NCBI GenBank assembly: GCA_024305405.1
Contig: JAKNDB010000087.1
Span: 8,372,501-8,436,500, forward strand
DNA length: 64,000 nt
Source of the DNA: Dirofilaria immitis
Taxonomy: Eukaryota; Nematoda; Chromadorea; Rhabditida; Onchocercidae
Direction of reading: 5' to 3'
The position numbers were made by a program, and so were the translations under genes. Of the stretch, positions 41,041 to 53,300 are shown piece after piece. Below the pieces are notes generated by a model. That model saw only the letters and a program-made list of their open reading frames with translations. It was not told the origin of the DNA and searched no databases. Positions within the stretch are counted from its first letter, which is position 1. Each line of letters begins with the position of its first letter.

Positions 41041-41624
41041 AATAAAACTTCTGACAAATATAAAAGTTAATTTTTCCAGTTGAAAATACAAAAATTAAAA
41101 CTCAGTCAGCTAAAATTTTGAAATCTTCATTCTCGATGAAATTAAATTTTTAGCAAATATAAATGTGAAAAAGTGGCACTCCCAAAGAGCATAGGATGAA
41201 TACAGCATATTAGTGCTTTCAGATTATGGTTAATACTGCAGTAAGCAAAAAGTAAGTCAAAACTGAGCTTTATTACATACACAATACGAAACAAAAAGAC
41301 AAATAATCAAGAACATAAACTATTCAATTATTTTTGAATTGTTACCTAATTTTAAAAGCTGTAACTATTGAGGGTCAGGATAATTCCACGATTTTACATT
41401 CACCTTTTTGGAATTTAACCAAAACAATGGAAGCCTCCTATATGTTTTTCTTTAGTGCTATTACTTCATGGAGTGTCTAATGTAGAAGTACAAAGAAATA
41501 AAAGACATTTAAAGCCTTAAAATATACCTAATACACCATTCAGAAATATTTGAGAAGGAACTATAACATTAATTCGAGAAATTATCAGGCTTTTCTAATA
41601 GGAATAATGTTCGTCTATGAACTC

Positions 41625-44494
41625 TTATAATTTCTGTCTCTTAAAAACAGCAACAAAAAATCCATTAGTTAAATCAATTTCTGATAATGCTCGCAGACAT
41701 TTATAACCAAATGAATAGTTTGCTTTTCCACGATGCGGCCATTTTGGCATTGCCTTTATTAGCTTAAATCGTGTCCGTAAAAATCGTCGTTAAGAATCTG
41801 AAAACACATGTTTTCTTTTTGCTGTACTACATTCAAAACTTTCCAAGGAAACTAGAGTTAGATTTGTCGCTTCTTCCGAAAAAAAAAAAAAAAAAAGAAA
41901 CTGCTTATAATTCTACCTCTCTTCAAGGAAAACTAATTACAGAACTGGATCTAGATGAGCAAAATCATTAGTTACCTCTTCGATAACTTGCTCATTTTCT
42001 TCCTCATAAATTGAACATGTTGAATAAACGATTTTCTTCAAATTTGGCAATCCCATAGCATGTTTCAAAAGCATAGCCTTAAATTGGAAAATTATGCTTC
42101 TCATAATATTCAAATAAATAAACATGTGAGATGATAAGAAAAGACTTGCAGATACATAAAATTATTCAGATAAATCTTAGAGCCCTGATTAGAACACTAA
42201 GTATGGAACTATAAAATCTCCAATTTAGAAATTCTACTGAAATGTTAAAGTGATAATGATAATTAGAAGAGAACGTCATATGAACCACGTCGGATAAGAT
42301 CTCAATAACAAAATCCAAAATTTTCAGTCATAAATACTAGACAAATAAAAACCGAATATACAACTACGATTTATTCACCTGCAAATTTGATAAAGATCGT
42401 AAACGGTTGATATTTATCCTTTCTTCCTTATCAATCAGCTGGTCCATACGTTTTACAATTCCTGATCCACTACATGGAGGATCCAGTAATGCATATCTCA
42501 CCTTTAACGGATTCATATTAGAAGTGAAAAAAAAAGGAAAAGCTTGATCACGTTGTGGTTTAAATAGTAATGATTAAAATCACGGACAAGCAGAGGACCG
42601 TATTCCATGAGCGACTCTCCCATTACTAAAAATCTTTCTGAATTAAAAAACAGTGGATAAACCTAAAGCAAATATGAAAACCGAAATGACTTGTAGCACG
42701 ATCAGTCTGCTATGGATATTTTTTGATAAAAATAAGGAAATTTTAACTGTTTAATTTATCAAGAGAAATAAACATACTTTATTAAATTTTTTATCCGTTA
42801 CATCGGTCCGTAGAAAATCCCCACAATATGCGCTAACATTAATTGCCCCAGCCTTTTTGATCACTGCACGTAACGTTTTAATGCGATCACTAGCCTTATC
42901 GATTGCCCAAATCTTGCTGAAAGATGAGAATGATGAGAATCGTTCCTCAAATGGATAAATTATTTGCGAACAGACCCGAAATAAATTATGAAGTTACTTA
43001 ACCAAATTTATAAATAAAACATTAGAAAATCTTCACCCTTCATTTTGAACCAGTGCCGCGAGATGTGTAGTTTTCATGCCAGGTGCTGCACAGATATCAA
43101 AAATGCAACTTCCTGCTTTTGGATTCAAAACCAGGCTTGATAAACAACTTGCCTAAACACGTAATTTACTGATTTTGATTACCAGTAATTGCAGAAAATC
43201 TAACAGTGCACCAAACCAAAAATAATAGATTAAATTTAGTGATAGGAACAAAACTAACAGATCAGACTAAAAATCTAATAGATAAATAATGTAAATCATA
43301 AATAACACTTTCAACAAGTTTTGGTAATAGTATACCTTGTCTTGCAATAATAAATATCCACCTGTAACCATCCAATGTTGATGCAAATCAGCATTCGCAG
43401 GGAAGAGAAGTAATTCGTTAACATGACAATCAATGTAAACTTGATGTTCCGACATCGAATTAACGATAGTCTTGTACCAGTTGTCATCTTTTTGAGGTTT
43501 CAAATTCGAAATACTCCATCCTTCCTCTTGCAAAGCTAAAGCATATTCGTTAGATTAAATTGCATTACGCTTGACTATCACAAAAACAAAAAATTACCTT
43601 GCAGTGCTTTATCAAAAGACCATCTTAAGGTGTTTACTCTTGCATATCTCGGATTTCCTACTTTTGAAGACTGTGCAGCATGCCCTCCATGTCCTCGACC
43701 ATATCTTTTATAGTCTCCAGCTTAAAAATCACAAAGAGATATATACAGTAAATTTACATTTCCATATGAAATTTATATAAAAAGAAACAAACTCTAGAAG
43801 AAAAAATAAAAGTTAAAATAAGAAAAATAATGGTGAGGATAAAATGAATATTTTTAAGGTATTTTTTAATGTTATAAATGGCTGAGATAGTTTTAAATGA
43901 TTTATCAGAGACATTATTTGTATGAGCATTGACCAACAATATTTTTATCCGTTTCATCTATAGTTTTGTAAACTTATAAAGTGAAGGAACTTGACCATAT
44001 AAACTGTAAGATGAAATGCTGCCAATTGCATTCATAATATAAAAGATGGACATATTAAAGAGAAAAGAATATTGAGAAATGATTCAACTAACTTGTTGAT
44101 CAATATAGGCTGCATGTTTTAAAATAGCATCAGAATATGCTTTCTTAGCATTACTCAATCCTTGACCGAAAATATAATCATACAGTAGCACATAAAGCAA
44201 GTAACGACCAAAATGTAATTTTCTTTGCAAATCATGTAATCCTTTGATTTCTAAAATTCTATCCAGGCAATTTCGAAAACGTAACGTTTCACAGCATAAA
44301 CGCAATAACTGCTTCTTATTCTAAAACAATTTAGTTCAAGTTCAAAGAGAAAAAAGACACTTACATAATCGTATAGGAAGTTAATAAATTAAATATACCT
44401 TGAATTTACTTGCATAAATTGCAGTTCGAATATTCATCTTCTTGTTTAGTGCCTTTTGCACAACTTTCCCCGCTTCGCTATACAAATCAAGCAT
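41625..44494 (-). CDS. nsun-5: NSUN5 rRNA (cytosine-5) methyltransferase
   Basis: NSUN5 (yeast Rcm1) makes a single m5C in large-subunit rRNA using S-adenosylmethionine, in the nucleolus. Ten exons: 44399-44494, 44093-44320, 43934-43957, 43598-43670, 43336-43526, 43037-43152, 42778-42916, 42379-42501, 41946-42077 and 41625-41753. Phases agree and give 416 residues, close to the human length. Visible motifs in order are the N-terminal [11 protein letters not shown] and [22 protein letters not shown] before the methyltransferase fold, LLLQDKASCL, the SAM-binding [10 protein letters not shown], the DPPCSGSG loop with one catalytic Cys, and [12 protein letters not shown] with the second. The terminal MPKWPHRG and GFFVAVF blocks are also family-typical. 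The third exon and the acceptor at 43671 are the least certain, since the third exon could extend to a later donor. An acceptor-like AG lies 11 nt before the ATG. Confidence 0.93.
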
Positions 44495-44504
44495 TGTATA
44501 TATA

Positions 44505-44515
44505 CTGTTAAGCTG
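44505..44515 (-). promoter_or_regulatory. Acceptor-like site just upstream of NSUN5 ATG
   Basis: CAGCTTAACAG ends at 44505 on the minus strand, ten bases before the ATG at 44494. The position fits a spliced-leader acceptor, though its pyrimidine tract is short. Confidence 0.35.
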
Positions 44516-44675
44516 CACACCTGCATCAACGACAAATTAATTATAGACATTTCTTCTGTGAACGTCTATACTACTTTAAAGCCTTCCTCATTTTCACATT
44601 AAGCTTCGGCACTGAGTAATCTATGACGTAACGTATCTTATCACTTACACTGGAATATCATAAAATAGATATTAT

Positions 44676-44775
44676 GATCAGGTCATTAGAGATATTAGCT
44701 TACACTATATTTATTACATAGTACTGATCAGGTCATTAGAGATATTAGCTTACACTATATTTATTACATAGTACT
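44676..44775. repeat. Perfect 50-bp tandem duplication
   Basis: Two identical units, 44676-44725 and 44726-44775, each begin GATCAGGTCATTAGAGATAT. They lie about 180 bp upstream of the NSUN5 start codon. Confidence 0.98.
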
Positions 44776-45530
44776 AATAAAATATAAATCAAGTATTTAT
44801 ATTGATATTATATACATATCGATTCACTGATATAGAATTTACAACATATGATAAATGCTTCACAATATTTAAAGCTCTGTAATACCAGTAAAATTAAACT
44901 GAACTATGAACTAACTCCATATAATGTAACTATACAGTAGTATAAAAACTGTTACAGGATTACTGTACAACAAGGATTAGCTTGAACTGTATTAATTTCT
45001 GCATAAGGTACATCGCGGGATACTTCTTTATATTTTTATGTTTTTATTGTTAAATTTTTTTGATAGAACTAAAAAATACTAATAAGGACTACGACAAAGA
45101 TTAATCTGAATCGTATTCTCACTTTATGTGATAATATGTAATATCATATTGATAATATTAGGACATGCTATAACATTAATAACGTTTACTACATTAATAA
45201 AATTTGTCGCAAATTAATTTAAAGATATTGAACATTATTGTTCTACTGGCAAGACTTGTATCAATAGGACTGATCGAAACACCAATCCTAAAATTAGTTC
45301 AGAGAGTTGAACTCAATCATGTTGCATCAACGGTATATGCAACAATTAATGAAATGGTTTGGTGACAAGTGGAACAAGTGTACGGCAGTGGGAAATAAGT
45401 AAATGGGACAGACGTGCAATGAGACAACAATAATTTTCTGACGAAGCAAAGATTGTCAAAACTAATAAAAGTCATATATATGGTTAAATATCTAATCAAT
45501 CGATATTTCTAGGTTTTGATAAGTTTATTT

Positions 45531-45950
45531 TTAAAATAATAAATTCAAAATTTGATTATTTCTTTTTAAAATTTCATCATATTTTACGGAATATTTTGAA
45601 TAAGGGATACTTTTGTCATGTATCAGTGTTATTCGATGAAATGTTATCAATTTTTCGATTTTATTCTTTTGCATTAAAAAAACGGGATGGTTTGAATTGA
45701 ACTTAATTTCAATTTCATTCTGTTTCTTTTGTTTTTTCCCCAACAATAATTTGTGATTTTTTGAATATCCCATGATTTTAATGGCATCAATGATCTTTCC
45801 AATTAATTTTAATTTTAATATTACTAGGGGCCAAATATAATTTGTCATATTATTGTGCCATTTATAATCGTACATCAGATTGTTTATTATTGATGTTGAA
45901 GTAATTCCGGAATTGGGTATAAAATGTTTTAGCTAAGAAATTTTTTGCCT
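45531..45950 (-). mobile_element. Possible decayed BEL/Pao retrotransposon fragment
   Basis: The 114-codon minus-strand frame (45531-45875) contains, in order, YKWHNNMTNYIWPL, a basic linker and HPVFLMQKNKIEKLITFHR. In BEL/Pao polyproteins a W..GP..L....WP motif is followed by (K/H)P(I/V)(I/F)LP.....L..L...H before the integrase zinc finger, so order and spacing are suggestive. The expected LP is LM here and the rest is not recognisable. No long terminal repeats were found. This is a weak assignment. Confidence 0.2.
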
Positions 45951-48165
45951 TTTTTCAAAACTTTTTACTTTAATTTACAATTAAGATTTTAAAATGGCTC
46001 AATTTACTTTCAAATAAATAAATTACTAATGAATCGATGGAAATTTTTTTTGACTCGAAATATTTTTACGAATGTGAATTGATGCGTATGTAACATTTCT
46101 TAGCTATCGAAATTTTGGTGACATTTTATGGCGATTCTAATGAACTTTTCTGTAGTATTTGCCGTGCGTTTAAAAACTTCTAAAGTATGGAAACAAATTT
46201 TAATAGGTCTTATTTTATAAATTTGGTCAGATTTTAAATACATCCAAAAATTTTCATATTTATTGTTGTTGTTCAATGATCGACGCAATTTTCAATTCAG
46301 TATACGGTAAGCTAAGCAGAGAATGTGAATTATTTTATATAATAATTTTGTGAAGTAAAGTTAAATTTATCGTATCAAACGAAAAATTTATTTCATCATC
46401 GAAGACTATTACAATCCTATTGAAAAGACAAAATTAAATGAGGATAAGGAAGATAAAATCAGATGAAAATAAGGAAAAGACAAAAACGAAATTTTTTTAA
46501 ACAAATAAAAAAAGGAAGAAAAAAGTTAATAACAGATTAAAGTCAAAGCATAGTTTCTTTTAAAAGCGAAATAATTCAACAATTCATAATAAATTATATA
46601 TTTCGTCTTTTATTTTGTGCATAAAATTTAGTTCGAAATTATTAAATTGTTGATAGTTTTGTTATCACTGATGATAATTTAGAATAGAATTGAGAAAAGA
46701 ATGAAAAATAAAGATGACAAAGTGAAGAAAAAGTAACAATGATGTGATTAAGATAAATTTGAGGCAGATAAAATGTTGATTAAAATCGATTAAATGATAT
46801 AATAATAATAATAATACTACAGTGTTTCTGAAAATATAAAGTTTCGTTAAATATTCCATTCCGTAAATGACGATGATGGGAAACATTAAAATAGGACAAA
46901 AAGGTGAAAAGGGAAAACAGGTGGAAAGATTGAGAAAGATTTGACAAACTATTATCTGTAATAAATGAACGTTTCTAAACCGGATATGAATATGAAAATG
47001 ATGAATGCTGTTGTTGTAGAATAAATTGAAAGTTATGACATTAAAATGCTCTCAAATATGTTGAAATATACTTCAAAAAATTTCAATTAATTTAGTTGTT
47101 AAAATAAAAACAAAAGAAGAAAGGAAAAGGAGCAGAAATGACGTAAAAATGTCGGAAATTTCCCATCTGTTTTGGAAAAGGTATGTAGTAAAATTTATTG
47201 ACTATCAAAGTAAGACGTTTGGGAAGTAATTTTGTTCCGAAATTGAAATTAAAATTCTCGGAATTTTTATAAAATTTTCTGATAACAAATAGCCCAAGGG
47301 GTTTAAAATTCTTAGAAAAACAAATTTTACTACAACAGAAAGAAATAGGATGTCATTTCTTAATACTATTGTTGTTGTTAATTGTCGTATTTTTCCCCTT
47401 TTTGCTTTCGTTTTCATTTTCGACTTTTTTCGTTGCTATTATTTCTAAGATGTTGGTAAGATAATGATAATGATAGTGATAAAGTATAGTAATAATAGTG
47501 ATAGCAACAATAGTGATGATACCGTTGTTCATAAATACTGTTATTTATCAATATATTGTGTTATTCTTTATCAACAATATCATCACTCGATCCATATAAA
47601 CTCTATATCATGTTACTGTGGCAAAATAAATGCTTAAGAATTTACATCACATACAAAAAGAAAAGAATTAAAACGAAAAAAATATGAACATATAAAAGAG
47701 TAAGGAAAAAATGAAAAAAGTTGAAAGGAATATGATTTGTTTTGCTTTATCTTAATTTCCGATCGCAAAAAAACAAAATTCGTTTTTTTTTTGTTCGTTT
47801 TTAAATTGATAACAAGAAGAGAAAAATAGAAGAAATTTCTGAGATTGACTGGAAGATTGAGGAATTCTATTCACTATAATATAGATTGCATTATTTTATA
47901 TTACAATATCATTTAATATAATTATCTAAACGGAGAAAGAGAGAAAGAGAGAGAGAAAAAAAAGTAGAAAATGACTGGCTCATAGAGCCTACATCAGTAG
48001 TATTGATAAGAAATTTGAATGAAAAGGAAGAAAACAGAAAAGTTAAGAAAAACGAATTGCTGATACAATGATCCCGTGGATTAACTATCCTGGATATACA
48101 TTGTAATTTATCCAATTAGAAAAACTAACAAATATGATTATAATGATATACATTATAATATTACT

Positions 48166-50148
48166 TTAATGTTTACCAGAATGTGATCGCAATAATGTAA
48201 GAGCTACAATTATCGCAACAATAAAGATTGCAAATGCAAGCATACCGACAAATGTAAAACCAGTTAATGACATGCAAATACCTTGATTCATTGTAGCAAC
48301 TATTACTGGGTGACCATATTTATGTTCTGGGGATCGATGACGTAATGCATCCGGCAATGAAGCGAACTGAAATAAAGATAATTAATAAGTTTATTTATTT
48401 ATTTGTTAGATTACCTCATTACATTTTCATTAGATATATGAATGATAAAGTAAAATTAAAACAACGAGGAACCAATTAATTAATTGAACGAAATTTTAAT
48501 TATTAATTTATAATTTTCCACTTTTAAAAAAATACCGAAAATTGTAAATAATTGGATAAAATGAAAATTTATATGCTATATTTATATTTATAATAATATA
48601 TTTATTTTTTATTCAAAGATTTATATTTTATTTACTTAAATAATTAATATTTTACTTACTTCTTCATTTATATCCAATGCGTTAAGGTCAGTACGTACGT
48701 CAACAACATTTTCGTCTCTTACATCTCTCTTTTTAATACCCTGAATGCAGCAACTTGTCGTGATGCAGCTGCAGCACCATTTCGTGATCTAACTGCACCG
48801 AATCCTTGCGGTTCTGCACACTGTGGTCGTGGACATTCACTGTTTGGTTCTTTAATTGTTATGCTAATTTGACATTGATAGAATAATTGTGATCGATCCG
48901 CATATTTGTATACGTGAGCTTCTTGACCAGCCATCAAATCTAAACATTTTTTCAACATTTATTATTTATTTTCTTAGTAATCAATTAATTAAATAAATAT
49001 TGATTTTATAATTTAAAAAATATAAAATTATTAATAATTTTGTATGATTGTAAGGAAAGAAGAAAAGGTATATACCCGTCGGATATTCTAAATTATTGAG
49101 CAGATATTTGTCTAAGGCACAACCATCAGCATTTAATAATTCCACTTTATCACCATTGCCATCATCAACAAAGCAAGAATGTACCACCGCACAGAATGTA
49201 TCAACCGTTTCAGAATCACATGTCCATTTATGATACACTGGTTGACCAATAGTGCCAAATTGAACAGGTTGTCCAGATGGTCCACCGTCAAGAATCTATA
49301 AAATTTTTAATAATAATAAAATTTTTGCAAACAATAGAGTTAGTAAAAAATATTCTAATCGAATTAATAATAATAGTAATAATTGATTGTATTTTTGATT
49401 ATAAATTTAAATGCATGTATAAATAAATTTCTCAAAAGAAAATTATAAAAAAAATACCTCATATCTGCATACAGGCATAGGTACAATTTGTGTTGCAAAT
49501 GCAGTTGTGATTTCAGAGACTTCAATCTGAGCACTGACTGTTTTATCGGCTTCCATGTAAAAGCATTGTATCCGATAAGCACGGTCAACTTTTGTAACAA
49601 AGAGTGGATGAAATGAAATGACCACAGTTGTTGTGACAAATATACCACGTGGATTCAACGATCGCGTTCGTGCTACGTTACAGGAATCAAATGGAAGCTC
49701 AATTCCGGCTACCTGTCGACCACCTTCATCATTACGGCATCCTCCCTGATCGTATAATCCTTTAACATATACGTGTCCTGAAAATAATTCATAAATTGTA
49801 AAATATAAATTTGAAATCATATAATAATAGGAAATTTTTATCACTAATCATTTTTCATTATTCATTGAAATTTCTTAAGTAACGAACTGGTATAAATCTC
49901 GATAATTTGAATTTTCGAAACTTTTTTACAAATTTCCTTGCCTTTCTAAATTTTTATTAAATATTAAAATTATAATAATTAAAATAAACCATACAATAAA
50001 TGATACCTTCAAATGGGTTCCGAGTATTAAAATTGACAGTAATCGATGTTGGACCACATTCAATTTCTGGCTCACCTTCTACGCCGTTATCTACCGGAAT
50101 ACCATTTACAGTAGTGATAAATGCCAAGATGCTTATTAATCGAAGCAT
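48166..50148 (-). CDS. Cuticlin, ZP-domain cuticle protein (CUT-1/CUT-3 type)
   Basis: Cuticlins are insoluble ZP proteins of the nematode cuticle (alae, dauer or male cuticle in C. elegans). Exons: 50007-50148, 49458-49777, 49076-49295, 48660-48939 and 48166-48366, about 370 residues. Residues 1-16 form a signal peptide (MLRLISILAFITTVNG). The ZP domain runs from IECGPTSITVNF through NPFEGHVYVKG, CYMEADK-type Cys motifs and YKYADRSQLFYQCQI. A basic cleavage-like site, KKRD, precedes DVRTDLNALDI. The C-terminal membrane segment, about 25 residues rich in Ile, Val, Ala and Phe, ends RSHSGKH. Near-complete agreement with CUT-1-type cuticlins in the ZP part makes the family certain. The fourth exon has an apparent one-base frame break near 48730. 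A TATA box and CAA-repeat leader lie upstream. Confidence 0.95.
48725..48793 (-). other. Cuticlin linker: apparent frameshift or 53-nt cryptic intron
   Basis: Frame one continues QGFGAVRSRNGAAAA and then QVAAFRVLKREM before a TAA. The downstream part KKRDVRDENVVDVRT lies in the frame one base back. With one more A in the A5 run (plus-strand T run 48730-48734) the reading becomes AAFRVLKKRDVRDEN, matching the Ala-rich linker plus LLKKR site of CUT-1-type proteins. Alternatively a GT..AG intron at 48741-48793 (53 nt, with a good TTGCTGCATTCAG acceptor) joins QGFGA to GIKKRDVRD in frame. The first explanation keeps the linker. Confidence 0.8.
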
Positions 50149-50203
50149 AATAATATCAGTAAGGAAGGATGAAAATGACGATGTTGATAATAGTAGTTCT
50201 TGC

Positions 50204-50249
<46 letters not shown>

Positions 50250-50250
50250 G
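50204..50250. repeat. (TTG)n trinucleotide repeat, about 15 units; CAA repeat in cuticlin leader
   Basis: On the minus strand this is a pure CAA run between the TATA box and the cuticlin ATG, so it probably lies in the 5' UTR. Unstructured CAA leaders favour ribosome scanning in other systems. It is likely to vary in length. Confidence 0.95.
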
Positions 50251-50298
50251 CTGTATTCTTCTTAATCAAGTTGATATGGCTGCTGGTATTCTTGGAAG

Positions 50299-50306
50299 TC
50301 TTTTAT
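50299..50306 (-). promoter_or_regulatory. TATA box of the cuticlin gene
   Basis: TATAAAAG reads on the minus strand, 151 nt upstream of the ATG, in a locally G+C-richer stretch (50270-50360). Transcription would start about 30 nt downstream, just before the CAA repeat. Confidence 0.6.
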
Positions 50307-53300
50307 AGGCTTGATATCGGACGGATATTGACCCGCCTTCCTGGATAACCAGCCCTCCTGTTGGTAATACATCAATTCTACCGACCTAATTTTTCCGTTT
50401 TTTCTCTTTTTATTTTCATCAATTATTTTAAAATTTTTCATTTGTCATTTTATCTATCCTTTCTCCCCTTATCATTCACATATCAGTAAAAGATTGGGTT
50501 AATAAAGAAGATGGATAAGGAAAAAAAAAGAAAACTATTGTTTTATGGTGGTGATTTTGAATTTGTCAGTTCCACCCATTTTGTTTTGTTTTGTTTTTCG
50601 TTTTTTTGTTTTTCTAAACTTTCACGCTATCAAATTTCCAATCACTATCCCTTTTACACTACTTTCTTTTTCTTCTCATTCTTCGATATCTATTTTAGTA
50701 TTCTGAGGAAAAAAGAATTAACCGATCTACTTTTCATGTTTCCATCTAAATCTATTTTTAGTGTAATAATTAATATGTGTATTTATGTATGTATGTAACG
50801 GTGTATGTTTGTTTATGTGGATATGCACGCGTGTACATGTGTATATTTTTACGTATGTATGTATTTATTTATTTATGTATACGTATCTACGTATACAGGA
50901 ATGAATTAAACAGTGACACTTCTCAAAAAATTTTCAACTTTTCTTCCTATCAATTCATTTCTATCATCTAACTTATGTCTCTTCCTTCATCATCTCTTTC
51001 ATTCATACCAAATGAAACATTTGTTATCTTTTATCATCATTCTTTTACATTCCTGATTTCATTATTATTATTATTATTATCATCATCATTATTATTATCA
51101 TTATCGTCATCACCATCACTTTTAATTTTTCCAATACATTTATCATCAATCATTTCTCACCTTACCTTATTATCTAATTAATCAGAAATGGAATTTTGTT
51201 GAACTTTCAAATGTTTGTATAAAATAAAATACCTTAAGAAAATAGTGATAATAAGACGGTACCACTGATATTTTTGAATAATTAATTTCCACTATTATTG
51301 CTATTATTTATTGTTGTTGTTGTTGTTGTTATTAATAAATGAAAAAGAAAAAGCAGTAAAAGAAGGAGAAAGCGAAATTTCATTCCATACGCCACTGAAA
51401 AAAAAAAGGATGAAGAAAGGTAAGACAGGTAGCGGAATGAAAGAGTGGATGAAGATAATAAAATAATCAGATGGCCGAGAATTTAAAGTGACATCTTTAT
51501 TCTTTTTTGATATTGTTTTCTTCACATTCGTTTTCATTTTACTTTTGTTTTATTTCGAAATCTTTATCATTGTCAATTAATTTTACTTTCAAATTAAAAT
51601 TTAAAACAAGAATAGATTGTGATTAAGAAATTGATTATCGAATTTGCATTCGATTATTAGATATCGCAATTACTTCTATGAATAGTTATAGTATTATCAG
51701 TAATAATCATTAAGGTTTTATATATTAACAACTGGTGATTAATGCCCTTTTTCTTTTTTAAATTCGTGAACATTTTGATCGTTTAATTATTCACTCATAC
51801 CATTTATATATTTTTTTTCTGTAAATTTTTATTATATATATATAAAATATAAATTTGAATGCATTACTTAGTATTATTAAGAAACTGCTAACAAATTTAA
51901 TTACTGCCTTCGAGAATATTATTTGTAATAGGTTGATGAATATAGTTGTAAAAACTTCTCCATATTCATTTTTCGGTAAGTTAAAAATTTAATGCAAATC
52001 ATATATTCACGTATGGAATGATAGAGAATAACGCAAAGGAAAAAGGAGCTTTTTAATGGTATGTAAATTGAAAAATGATATTTTATCAAATTGACGTATT
52101 TCAAATGAAAAGTGTATATCTTTCTCCATTTCATGCAATTCCTCTTTTATTTTTCTCACTTTCAATAATTATTCTTATCATATTCATATATATGTACTAA
52201 TTTGAATACAATCATATTTAAATTTAATTTCAAAAATATGATAACGTGGCATACAATATGGAAAGAACGAAATTCATACAAAATCAATTTGCTGAATTTT
52301 TAATTAAAATTAATGAACAAACAGAAATTCTGCTTCGGTAAAATTTTCAAAGTTTGAAAGAATCATTATCGTCATTATCTAATCATAAATGCTAAATTTT
52401 TATTCGTATAAAACTTCAATACAATAAATTTTATTAGATCATAGAAACACTAATGAAAAAGTAGAAATAACTGATAAATGGTAGATCAAATATTTTCATC
52501 CGATTACAAAAACTTTTTATAATCTTAATCAAGCATATAAGTTTAATTAAAACAAGCGTATGAACTACACTAAAAAGTTGAAATAAATTAGTTAAATATA
52601 TGCAGTTAAATCAAACTAAAATACTAAAATTCAAAGTAAAACTTAGCAACACAATAAATCAAAAATTATTGACAATGCTAAAAAATATTTCTTAATAAAC
52701 AAAAAAACTAAACATTGAAAATTAGTGATCGATAAATGAAGTATCTTAAAAAGTTTTATTACAAAGAAAAATGATGTCCTCATATTATAATTGCTGTTTT
52801 CTCGTATACAAAAACTGAGGTAATTATCGAGTAAAATAAATTCAATAAAATTCTGTCTAAATACCTAATGCATAAAGAAATTATCACGTTACGAATCAAT
52901 AAAAGACAACTAATGAATATTACTACGTTCTGAAATAAATATTATTACGTATTCACGTGACCTTATGCAAGCAGCAATATCATTATTTATTAATCGCATT
53001 TATAATAATATCTAATTTAATTTTACTTGTACATATGCATATAAAGTTTCGTTCATTGATATTTGTTAACGCATAATTATGAGAAATATACATGCAATAT
53101 ATATCTATATGTATGCGTAATATAAAAAATATAGTTAATGCTTAAAAAATATTTGATTAATATTTCGCAGAATTTTTTAAAATATTCAAAATTCGAAGTT
53201 TTCAAAATTCAACAATGCATTTAATCTCATAGATAAAATTACTATTTTGGACTTAAATTCTAAATTAAACTAATTTTTTTAAAGTTATTTTCAATGATGT

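Larger units (their letters stand above)
44516..48165. other. Spacer between NSUN5 and cuticlin genes
   Basis: A+T-rich sequence with the 50-bp duplication (44676-44775), a possible BEL/Pao relic (45531-45950) and purine-rich tracts (46440-46520, 47930-47970). No intact gene is seen. Confidence 0.6.

Noticed and set aside
43671..43731. Gly/Arg-rich open stretch [16 protein letters not shown] upstream of the NSUN5 exon at 43598-43670
   Set aside because: Using the acceptor before it would put the preceding exons out of phase. The acceptor GCTGCACAG at 43671 keeps phase and matches the length of other NSUN5 proteins.
45317..45499. Minus-strand 60-codon ORF upstream of NSUN5
   Set aside because: There is no splice context or recognisable motif; its length is expected by chance in 64 kb.
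50000..50308. Plus-strand 102-codon ORF with a long poly-Cys run
   Set aside because: It is antisense to cuticlin exon 1 and its CAA-repeat leader; the poly-Cys run is just the (TTG)n repeat read in another frame.
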